Of a stretch of DNA of 18,958 bases, positions 1 through 6,705 are shown piece after piece. The notes beneath the pieces were generated by a model that saw nothing but the letters and a program-made list of their open reading frames with translations, did not search any database and was not told the origin of the DNA. This stretch comes from Proteobacteria bacterium UBA4457. GTDB lineage: Bacteria > Pseudomonadota > Gammaproteobacteria > Ga0077536. Made by a program: the position numbers and the translations under genes. Within the stretch, counting starts at the first letter, position 1. Each line of letters starts with the position of its first letter. The stretch covers positions 1 to 18,958 of the forward strand of contig DGOV01000010.1 of NCBI GenBank assembly GCA_002390205.1. The letters are read 5' to 3'.

Positions 1-768
1 TTTTTAGGCATGCTACATATGGAAATCATACAGGAACGGATTGAAAGGGAGTACGGCATAGAGCTAATCATGACATCTCCAACTGTTGTGTATGAAGTTG
101 TCGACAAGAACGGCGGAATACACATGGTCGATAACCCTGTGAGACTACCCGAGCCTAATATGATCTCACTAGTTAAGGAGCCTATGGTTATTGTTGATAT
201 TTTGTCGCCCCAAGAACATGTAGGTAATATCATGAAGATGTGTCTTGAAAAACGGGGGGTACAAAAGAAGATGAGCTATTTAGGTAACCAAGTTGCTATT
301 AGCTACGAGGTTCCAATGGCCGAGATAGTAACAGACTTCTTCGATCGCCTAAAATCTACGACTAAAGGTTATGCGTCAATGGATTACAACTTTTCTCATT
401 ACCAGGAAGCCAACATGGTACGCTTAGACATTCTTATAAACAGCGAAAAAGTTGATGCGTTATCGACTATCGCTCACAGTGATCAAGTACTTTGGAAAGG
501 GCGGGAGCTTGTTAAAAAGATGAGGGAAATTATTCCACGACAAATGTTTGATATCGCTATCCAAGCTTCTATTGGTTCAAAAATCATAGCAAGAGAGAGC
601 GTTAAAGCATTAAGGAAAAATGTGACTGCAAAGTGTTATGGAGGGGATATATCTCGTAAACGCAAGCTATTAGAAAAGCAAAAAGCTGGAAAGAAGAGAA
701 TGAAGCAGTTCGGTTCAGTAGAAATTCCTCAAGAAGCGTTTATGGCCGTTCTTAGAGCTAGTAGCTAA
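1..768 (+). CDS. lepA: Elongation factor 4 (LepA), C-terminal part; 5' end outside window
   Basis: This is the last 255 codons of LepA/EF-4, a ribosome-binding translational GTPase related to EF-G that acts on the 70S ribosome. The frame is open from base 1, so the gene begins upstream and the GTPase domain is not visible. The opening residues (GMLHMEIIQER, then TSPTVVYEV) match the EF-G-like domain III/V core of LepA. The tail, with RKRKLLEKQKAGKKRMKQ, SVEIPQEAF and a final AVLRASS, is the LepA-specific C-terminal domain. The stop codon TAA shares one base with the lepB ATG (TAATG), so translational coupling is likely. lepA-lepB-rnc is a classic gammaproteobacterial operon. Identity is secure; only the N-terminal part is missing. 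Confidence 0.97.
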   Translation, partial: FLGMLHMEIIQERIEREYGIELIMTSPTVVYEVVDKNGGIHMVDNPVRLPEPNMISLVKEPMVIVDILSPQEHVGNIMKMCLEKRGVQKKMSYLGNQVAISYEVPMAEIVTDFFDRLKSTTKGYASMDYNFSHYQEANMVRLDILINSEKVDALSTIAHSDQVLWKGRELVKKMREIIPRQMFDIAIQASIGSKIIARESVKALRKNVTAKCYGGDISRKRKLLEKQKAGKKRMKQFGSVEIPQEAFMAVLRASS

Positions 769-1550
769 TGGTGGTTTGGGATTTTACAGCCATACTTTTC
801 TTGTTGTCAGTCAGCACTGGCCTCATTATCGTCTCGTATAAGGTCGCCAGAGGGAAAAGCACTGAAAGCTTCGCCTTGGGTGATGCAGGACGCCAAGATA
901 ATATGTTACTTAGGTTTTCTAAATCTTTCTTTCCTGTCTTCGCCTTTGTTTTTGTACTTAGAGCTTTCGTGGTCGAACCATTTCGAATTCCTTCTGGGTC
1001 TATGATCCCAACACTTCTCGTTGGAGACTTCATATTGGTTAACAAATATGAGTATGGAATAAAATCTCCTATTTTTAATTCCCAGTTGATTGAAACCGGC
1101 CGTCCAGAGCACGGTGATGTTGTAGTTTTCAGATATCCACTGGACCCGTCCACTCCGTTTATTAAACGCGTAATAGGCCTACCCGGAGACAGTATACGAA
1201 TCGACAACAAGCATGTGTATGTAAATGATAACGAAGTTGTGTGGCAAGATGAGAAGACTTACATAGGGATTCACTCCGCAGCGAGGCACACTGGTGCGAA
1301 AGTACATCGAGAAATGGCGGGCAAAAACAATCATGAGGTGCTGATATCCCCTAGTCACTACGCGACTGATGGAAATTTTAGTGTTCCCCCTGACCATTAC
1401 TTTGTCTTGGGAGACAACAGAGATAACAGCAGAGACTCCCGTTTTTGGGGTTTTGTTCCAAAAGAAAACTTAATGGGTAAAGCCTTCTATATCTGGTTTA
1501 ATTGGGATGGAGGGCCTAACTTTTCTCGCGCAGGGCAGCGGATCAGATGA
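768..1550 (+). CDS. lepB: Signal peptidase I
   Basis: LepB is the inner-membrane serine protease that removes signal peptides from secreted preproteins on the periplasmic side. The 260-residue protein has a hydrophobic N-terminal segment (about 8-26) and a second one (about 54-70). The catalytic Ser box follows (PSGSMIPT, Ser78), then the catalytic Lys box (IKRVIGLPGD, Lys133). The C-terminal family box is GDNRDNSRDSRFWG (residues 215-228). It is shorter than E. coli LepB (324 residues), but all signature boxes are present. It overlaps lepA by one base and rnc by four (ATGA), so it is probably translated by coupling; no strong Shine-Dalgarno sequence is visible. Confidence 0.97.
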   Translation: MVVWDFTAILFLLSVSTGLIIVSYKVARGKSTESFALGDAGRQDNMLLRFSKSFFPVFAFVFVLRAFVVEPFRIPSGSMIPTLLVGDFILVNKYEYGIKSPIFNSQLIETGRPEHGDVVVFRYPLDPSTPFIKRVIGLPGDSIRIDNKHVYVNDNEVVWQDEKTYIGIHSAARHTGAKVHREMAGKNNHEVLISPSHYATDGNFSVPPDHYFVLGDNRDNSRDSRFWGFVPKENLMGKAFYIWFNWDGGPNFSRAGQRIR

Positions 1551-2251
1551 CCGAATTCCAACGGCTTACGTACCCGACTAGCTACATGACTCTTGAGTAT
1601 GTTTTTAAACGACAGAATTTGAAAACACAGGCTCTAACGCACAGAAGTAAGGGCCCTCAACATAACGAGAGGCTTGAATATCTTGGAGATGCTCTTTTAG
1701 GTGTGATCGTGGCTGAATACCTCTTTGAGACTTTTCCAACGGCTGATGAAGGCCAATTAACCAGAGCACGAGCAGCGTTAGTCAATAGCGAAGTTTTAGC
1801 ATCAATAGCGACACGTCTTAGGTTGGGAAAGAAATTGTTACTCGGTGATGGTGAAAAAAATTCTGGAGGGTGCGAAAGGAGTTCGATTCTGGCAAATACC
1901 ACAGAAGCTTTAATAGGAGCAGTGTATCTCGATTCCGACTATCCGAAATGTCGTAATATAGTCCGCGCTCTATACGAAGGCTATTTTTCGCTAGTTGATC
2001 CGTTAGCTGTTGAAAAAGATGCGAAAACAGAACTACAAGAGTCATTACAAGCCTTAAATTTTGGCCTGCCCATATACACTACGAGCGAGGTGGTCGGTCC
2101 TCCCCATAATCGTACCTTCTTCGTAATATGTACCACCAAAGCTGTTGTAGAAAGGTTTCAGGGATCCGGCTCTAGTAGAAGAAAAGCTGAGCAAGTTGCT
2201 GCGAGAATGACATTAGATGCACTGAAGGAAAGGTCGTTGAATGGAAAATAA
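1547..2251 (+). CDS. rnc: Ribonuclease III
   Basis: RNase III cleaves double-stranded RNA, including the rRNA precursor and structured mRNAs, as a homodimer. The 234-residue protein has the nuclease domain (about 8-140) with the signature NERLEYLGDALL (from residue 40) and a dsRNA-binding domain (about 157-228) with the GSGSSRRKAEQVAA motif. Residue numbering runs three ahead of E. coli: Glu41, Glu44, Asp48, Glu68 and Glu120 match E38, E41, D45, E65 and E117. The residue matching catalytic D114 is Asn117 (SILANTTEALIGA instead of ADTVEALIG). This may be a lineage variant or may lower activity. The start overlaps lepB as ATGA, and the gene overlaps era by 11 bases. Confidence 0.96.
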   Translation: MTEFQRLTYPTSYMTLEYVFKRQNLKTQALTHRSKGPQHNERLEYLGDALLGVIVAEYLFETFPTADEGQLTRARAALVNSEVLASIATRLRLGKKLLLGDGEKNSGGCERSSILANTTEALIGAVYLDSDYPKCRNIVRALYEGYFSLVDPLAVEKDAKTELQESLQALNFGLPIYTTSEVVGPPHNRTFFVICTTKAVVERFQGSGSSRRKAEQVAARMTLDALKERSLNGK

Positions 2252-3131
2252 ATGTGGGCTAATAGCAATCGTAGGACGGCCCAATGTCGGAAAATCTACG
2301 ATGCTTAATCAGATTCTGAAACAAAAGATCAGTATTACCTCAAGAAAGCCACAGACAACTCGATACCAAATCATAGGGATACACACTGAAGGTGACTCAC
2401 AAATTATCTTTGTTGATACCCCGGGGTGGCAAATCGCACCTAAAAATCGCTTGAATCGACTGATGAATCGGGAGGTCAAGCAAGCTTTAAGCGATGTAGA
2501 TCTTATACTAATGCTTTGTGATTCTAGACAGTGGACACTTGGTGATGAAAAAATAGCGACTTTAGTTAACGAGAGTGGTGTCTCGGCGATACTGGCTTTG
2601 AATAAGATTGATTTACTGCAAAACAAAAATTCATTACTTCCAACCATAGCGAAAATATCCGAAAATTACACCAACTTTTCTGAGTTCATTCCTGTTTGCG
2701 CGCAAACTGTTGCAGGCGTTGAAGCTCTGCTGGAATTTATTATGTTTTCGTTGCCAGAAAGGCCATTTATTTTCCCAAAAGGTCAAGTGACCGACAGACC
2801 AGAGCGTTTTCTTTGCGGCGAAATAATCCGCGAAAAAACAATGAACTATTTAGGTGACGAGCTGCCGTATACCACTACGGTTGTCATTGACGACTTTGAG
2901 GAATTAGAAACGATTACAAATATAATCGCCACGATTTGGGTTGGTCGAGACAGTCAGAAACCGATAGTTATAGGGAAGAACGGCTCTCTATTAAAGCGGA
3001 TTGCTAGCGACGCTCGTTCCGATATAGAAGAGCTGTTGCAGCGTAAAGTGTTTATGAAAGTATGGGTCAAAACTAAACGAGGATGGCTTGATAGCACCGA
3101 GGCCATGAAAACGATCGGTCTATTGGGTTAG
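2241..3131 (+). CDS. era: GTPase Era
   Basis: Era is an essential GTPase that binds the 3' end of 16S rRNA and helps mature the 30S subunit. In 296 residues it shows the GTPase motifs in order: P-loop GRPNVGKST (12-20), the effector threonines near 39-40, G3 DTPGW (59-63) and G4 NKID (121-124). The C-terminal KH RNA-binding domain carries IVIGKNGSLLKRIA, where the GKNG loop is the KH signature. The length matches E. coli Era (301). An AAGGAAAGG stretch inside the end of rnc serves as the Shine-Dalgarno sequence, and the 11-base overlap with rnc fits coupling. era beside rnc is the usual arrangement; both enzymes act in rRNA maturation. Confidence 0.98.
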   Translation: MENKCGLIAIVGRPNVGKSTMLNQILKQKISITSRKPQTTRYQIIGIHTEGDSQIIFVDTPGWQIAPKNRLNRLMNREVKQALSDVDLILMLCDSRQWTLGDEKIATLVNESGVSAILALNKIDLLQNKNSLLPTIAKISENYTNFSEFIPVCAQTVAGVEALLEFIMFSLPERPFIFPKGQVTDRPERFLCGEIIREKTMNYLGDELPYTTTVVIDDFEELETITNIIATIWVGRDSQKPIVIGKNGSLLKRIASDARSDIEELLQRKVFMKVWVKTKRGWLDSTEAMKTIGLLG

Positions 3132-3134
3132 AGT

Positions 3135-3839
3135 TTGTTGGAACCTGCATTTATTCTTCATAGCAGGCGTTATCAGGAAAGTAGTTTAATTGTTCAAGTT
3201 TTGACAGAATCTAAGGGCAGGTTTTCTGCTGTAGCAAGAGGAGCTCTGCGAAAAAAATCTAGGTTGTCAGGTCTGCTTCAACCACTTTCTTTGCTGGCTA
3301 TCGAGGTCAAAGGGAGGTCTAGTTTACTAACGCTAACTCATGTTGATGTAGTCGAAATATTTGAAGTCCAGATGCCGAAAAATCTATATGCCGTTTTTTA
3401 TATGAATGAGCTACTGATCAATTTGACGGTTGAGCACGATGAATGTCTGGGAATTTTCAATTTATATAAAAAGTGTTTAAAGAAAATCACAGGCAGTCTG
3501 AATATTCAGGCTCTCGAGCCTGTGTTGCGCCAATTTGAAATTTCTCTACTCCAAGAAATAGGGTTGGGTATGAATTTCACTGAAGAATTCCTTGATGGCA
3601 AGGCCGTAGAGAAGAATGTGACGTATATATATGTGCCGGATAAAGGGTGCACTAGTGATAGAAGTGCGGTCGGAGGAATGGAAGTGTCTGGGAGTACTTT
3701 GCTATGGTTGGCAGGTCAAATTGATTACACCGCAGAGCTTGCGAAGGACGCAAAAAAGCTAATGAGACACGTTCTAGCTTTCCATTTAGGAGGGAAGAAA
3801 ATAAATTCCCGCAGTTTTTTTCAAAAAAAAAGTGAATAA
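3135..3839 (+). CDS. recO: DNA repair protein RecO
   Basis: RecO works with RecR to load RecA on SSB-coated single-stranded DNA and anneals complementary strands. The 234 residues contain the N-terminal OB-fold (about 4-80: FILHSRRYQESSLIVQVLTE, then VARGALRKKSRLSGLLQP) and a helical C-terminal domain (MNELLINL and following). No ATG is available: an in-frame stop (the era stop) lies 3 bases upstream, so the start must be the TTG at 3135 or the adjacent TTG at 3138. No clear Shine-Dalgarno sequence is visible, which suggests coupling to era. Near the end the gene carries a T7-C-A9 homopolymer tract (3815-3831) that could slip. Length and context fit RecO (242 in E. coli); sequence divergence is typical of this family. 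Confidence 0.93.
   Translation: MLEPAFILHSRRYQESSLIVQVLTESKGRFSAVARGALRKKSRLSGLLQPLSLLAIEVKGRSSLLTLTHVDVVEIFEVQMPKNLYAVFYMNELLINLTVEHDECLGIFNLYKKCLKKITGSLNIQALEPVLRQFEISLLQEIGLGMNFTEEFLDGKAVEKNVTYIYVPDKGCTSDRSAVGGMEVSGSTLLWLAGQIDYTAELAKDAKKLMRHVLAFHLGGKKINSRSFFQKKSE
3815..3831 (+). repeat. T7-C-A9 homopolymer tract at the end of recO
   Basis: Seven T, one C and nine A lie in the last codons of recO. A slip in either run would move the frame past the normal stop and change only the extreme C-terminus. It is also a likely site of sequencing error. Confidence 0.85.
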
Positions 3840-3880
3840 CATGCCACAATTCAATTTTTATCGGTCGAGTGAATATTTAC

Positions 3881-4624
3881 ATGATTCCTGATGGTAATGA
3901 GCCTGTAAGACTCGGTGTTAACATCGATCACGTTGCTACCGTTCGGCAGGCTAGGGGTGGTCTTTCTCCAAGCGTCACTGAAGCGGCTAATCTAGCTGTA
4001 CGTGGGGGAGCAGATTTAATCACGGTGCATTTGAGGGAAGATAGAAGGCATATCCAAGACTCTGACGTTTACAGTTTGAAGCGCGAATTAAATGTCCCAT
4101 TGAATCTCGAATTGGCGGCTACGGCAGAAATGGTTAGCATTGCTTGTGATATAAAGCCAACATCGTGCTGCTTAGTGCCGGAGAGAAGAGCTGAAATCAC
4201 CACTGAGGGGGGACTTGACGTCCATACCTTATCTAACGGTTTAGAACACATCGTCGAAACTCTCGATGCTGCCGGAACGACCGTGTCCGCATTTATAGAC
4301 CCAAAGCCCATACAAGTGCAGGCTGCTGCTAACATTGGGATAAAAGTCATAGAGTTTCATACTGGTAAATATTCTTTGGCTAGTAATGCCGCCAGCACAA
4401 TGCAGGAACTAAATGAATTAAAAGAAGCCATCAGTATGGCATCATCATTAGGCCTTCAGGTGAATGCGGGCCATGGCTTGGACTACCAAAACGTAGGATT
4501 AATTGCTCAAATCAAAGATATCAGAGAATTAAATATCGGACACGCTATTGTTGCGCGCGCCTTGTATGTGGGTTTAGAGGAAGCTGTCGCCCTAATGAAA
4601 CGTTTTATATTGGAAGTTGACTAG
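3881..4624 (+). CDS. pdxJ: Pyridoxine 5'-phosphate synthase
   Basis: PdxJ condenses 1-deoxyxylulose 5-phosphate with 3-amino-2-oxopropyl phosphate to make pyridoxine 5'-phosphate, the closing step of the DXP-dependent vitamin B6 pathway. It is a cytoplasmic TIM barrel. Visible motifs are GVNIDHVATVRQARGG, ITVHLREDRRHI, CLVPERR, TTEGGLDV, VNAGHGL and ELNIGHAIVARA. The His in VHLRED, the Glu in NLELA and the His in NAGHGL correspond to E. coli active-site residues H45, E72 and H193. I chose the ATG at 3881 because it leaves 10 residues before GVNID, close to relatives; a GTG at 3869 would add four residues and cannot be excluded. The stop overlaps the acpS start by one base, and pdxJ-acpS is a conserved pair. 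Confidence 0.96.
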   Translation: MIPDGNEPVRLGVNIDHVATVRQARGGLSPSVTEAANLAVRGGADLITVHLREDRRHIQDSDVYSLKRELNVPLNLELAATAEMVSIACDIKPTSCCLVPERRAEITTEGGLDVHTLSNGLEHIVETLDAAGTTVSAFIDPKPIQVQAAANIGIKVIEFHTGKYSLASNAASTMQELNELKEAISMASSLGLQVNAGHGLDYQNVGLIAQIKDIRELNIGHAIVARALYVGLEEAVALMKRFILEVD

Positions 4625-5013
4625 TGATTTATGGGATTGGAGTCGATATTGCAGAAATCTCGCGCTTCCAGATCTCTTATGAGCGATTTGGCGATCGTTT
4701 GATACAAAAAATACTGACCGTAGATGAAGAGCAGCAATTTATACGTTCTAAAAACAAGGCTCGTTTTCTTGCGATGCGCTTTGCAGCTAAAGAAGCCACT
4801 TCAAAAGCTCTTGGCACAGGATTTAAAGAAGGTGTCGCGCCTCGTCAAATTGGCGTTAATCATGCCAAAAGTGGAAAGCCTAATCTAAAAGTTCACGGCA
4901 GAGTTGGCGAAATTTTCAAAAGAGAGCGGATCGTTAGCTCTCACTTAAGTCTATCTGATGATGCAGGGCTTGCTATAGCCTATGTGGTGTTGGAGACAGA
5001 AGCTCTTGCATAA
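4624..5013 (+). CDS. acpS: Holo-[acyl-carrier-protein] synthase
   Basis: AcpS transfers 4'-phosphopantetheine from CoA to a serine of apo-ACP, switching on the carrier used in fatty-acid synthesis. The 129 residues match the family length (126 in E. coli). Metal and CoA-binding residues are visible: Asp8 in GIGVDIAEISRF and Glu57 in FAAKEATSKALGTG. The start is a GTG that shares its first base with the last base of the pdxJ TAG stop; GGAAG seven bases upstream supports it. The likely substrate, AcpP with Ser37, is encoded about 11 kb downstream in this window. It appears to be the last gene of the lepA-led operon. Confidence 0.96.
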   Translation: MIYGIGVDIAEISRFQISYERFGDRLIQKILTVDEEQQFIRSKNKARFLAMRFAAKEATSKALGTGFKEGVAPRQIGVNHAKSGKPNLKVHGRVGEIFKRERIVSSHLSLSDDAGLAIAYVVLETEALA

Positions 5014-5104
5014 GTAAGGTATAATTTCGTTCTGAAGCTAAAAAAATTAGCTCAGAATTAAGAAAATCCTTTAAGAGAAACTCATAGAGCATCTGAAAAT
5101 TCTT
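5014..5104 (+). promoter_or_regulatory. acpS-prfC gap with candidate prfC promoter and small hairpin
   Basis: The gap holds a perfect TATAAT (5020-5025) directly after the acpS stop. No good -35 box lies at 16-18 bp, and the extended -10 TG is only half matched (AG). A start about seven bases on would put the hairpin AGCTAA-(A5)-TTAGCT (5036-5052) near the mRNA 5' end. No Shine-Dalgarno sequence is evident before the prfC ATG. The promoter call rests on the -10 box alone. Confidence 0.35.
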
Positions 5105-6694
5105 ATGTCTACGATTAATAATGAAGTCAAAAAGCGACGTACGTTTGCCATCATCTCCCACCCGGATGCTGGTAAAACGACAGTAACTGAAAAATTATTA
5201 CTATTGGGAGGGGCTATCCAAGTAGCAGGAACCGTAAAAGCCAGAAAAAGCGCGCGACACGCTACTTCGGATTGGATGGAAATAGAGAAGCAACGCGGCA
5301 TATCCGTGACTTCTTCTGTGATGCAGTTCGATTACAAAGGACACATTATCAATCTGCTTGATACACCTGGTCACGAAGATTTCAGCGAAGATACGTATCG
5401 GACTCTTAGCGCAGTCGATTCTGCAGTAATGATAATTGATGCCGCCAGAGGCGTTGAAGCTCGGACTATAAAATTATTAGAAGTCTGCAGATTACGAAAG
5501 ACACCGGTAATAACTTTTGTCAATAAATTAGACAGAAATGGACGAGAGCCTTTAGATTTAATTGATGAGATCGAGTCAGTACTGAATATAAAATGCTGTC
5601 CTATAACCTGGCCTATCGGCTCTGGCCCGCATTTAGAAGGTATATTCGATTTTCGTAAACGCGTTGTACTTCCATACGACAGGAGTCTCAAACCAACTCA
5701 AGAGAAGCCAGAATGGGTTAGTTTGAACGTTGCTCATGACGACAAAAGGTTTAAAGAAGGAATTTCAAAGCTAGAAGATGAGGTTGCCTTGTTGGATGGT
5801 GCAGGGAATGAGTTCACTAATGAAGCATACCTGTCTGGGGAAATCACACCTGTTTTCTTTGGCACAGCATTGAGGACTTTTGGGTTGACGGAAATGCTCG
5901 ATATGTTTATTGACATTGCTCCGAGCCCTTTACCCAGATCTACGAACTCGACCAAGACAGTAGACCCCACAAGTAACAAATTCTCAGGTCTCATTTTCAA
6001 AATACAAGCTAATATGGACCCTAAACATCGGGATCGTATAGCGTTTATGAGAATTTGTTCCGGGAAATATCAAGATGGCCAAAAGTCTTTTAATGTCCGC
6101 TTGGGCCGAGAAATAAAACTCAGTGGAGCCGTACAGTTCATGGCCCGTAGCAGAGGCGCTACGGGGAGCGCATGGCCTGGAGACATCATTGGTTTGCACA
6201 ATCACGGGACCATTCAAATTGGTGACACATTTACAGATGGGGACAAATTTATGTTCTCGGGAATCCCGAGCTTTGCGCCTGATTTGTTTCGCCAAGTCAG
6301 ATCCCTAGATCCCCTCAGGAACAAGGCTTTACTCAAAGGCCTAACACAATTGTGCGAGGAAGGGGCAGTTCAAGTCTTTAATTACAAGAATAGGTCGGAG
6401 ATCGTTGTTGGGGCGATAGGGCAGTTACAGTTTGAAGTAGTCGCATGGCGTTTGAAAAACGAATACTCTGTGGAATGCTTATTCGAAGGTTCTCAAGTAC
6501 AGTCCGCACGATGGGTAGTATCCGAAGACAATAACTCACTGGAGAAGCTCGAACTCCATTCCCCTGCTAATATGGCGATAGATGGGGCAGGGCAGTTAGT
6601 CTATTTAGCCCCTTCCATGGCGAACCTAAAAGTCACTCAAGATAGATGTCCGTTAGTGTCTTTTCGAAGCACGCGGGAGATGTTAGGAGATTAA
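5105..6694 (+). CDS. prfC: Peptide chain release factor 3
   Basis: RF3 is a translational GTPase that ejects RF1/RF2 from the ribosome after peptide release. It has 529 residues, the same as E. coli RF3. GTPase motifs: G1 SHPDAGKTT (18-26, where the family usually has AHPDAGKTT), the switch region MEIEKQRGISVTSSVMQF, G3 DTPGH (86-90) and G4 NKLD (140-143). The C-terminal half contains the RF3-specific stretches FKIQANMDPKHRDRIAFMR and GAIGQLQFEVVAWRLKNEY. It stands apart from the acpS end by 91 bp, so it is probably transcribed at least partly on its own. It ends only 11 bp from the stop of rne on the opposite strand. Confidence 0.97.
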   Translation: MSTINNEVKKRRTFAIISHPDAGKTTVTEKLLLLGGAIQVAGTVKARKSARHATSDWMEIEKQRGISVTSSVMQFDYKGHIINLLDTPGHEDFSEDTYRTLSAVDSAVMIIDAARGVEARTIKLLEVCRLRKTPVITFVNKLDRNGREPLDLIDEIESVLNIKCCPITWPIGSGPHLEGIFDFRKRVVLPYDRSLKPTQEKPEWVSLNVAHDDKRFKEGISKLEDEVALLDGAGNEFTNEAYLSGEITPVFFGTALRTFGLTEMLDMFIDIAPSPLPRSTNSTKTVDPTSNKFSGLIFKIQANMDPKHRDRIAFMRICSGKYQDGQKSFNVRLGREIKLSGAVQFMARSRGATGSAWPGDIIGLHNHGTIQIGDTFTDGDKFMFSGIPSFAPDLFRQVRSLDPLRNKALLKGLTQLCEEGAVQVFNYKNRSEIVVGAIGQLQFEVVAWRLKNEYSVECLFEGSQVQSARWVVSEDNNSLEKLELHSPANMAIDGAGQLVYLAPSMANLKVTQDRCPLVSFRSTREMLGD

Positions 6695-6705
6695 AGAAAG
6701 TCCCG

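Noticed and set aside
758..1210. 150-codon open frame on the - strand inside lepB
   Set aside because: It is opposite a well-conserved gene and has no recognisable protein features or ribosome site.
5014..5104. A tRNA or small RNA gene between acpS and prfC
   Set aside because: No cloverleaf, no CCA end and no terminator are visible; only one 6-bp stem is present.
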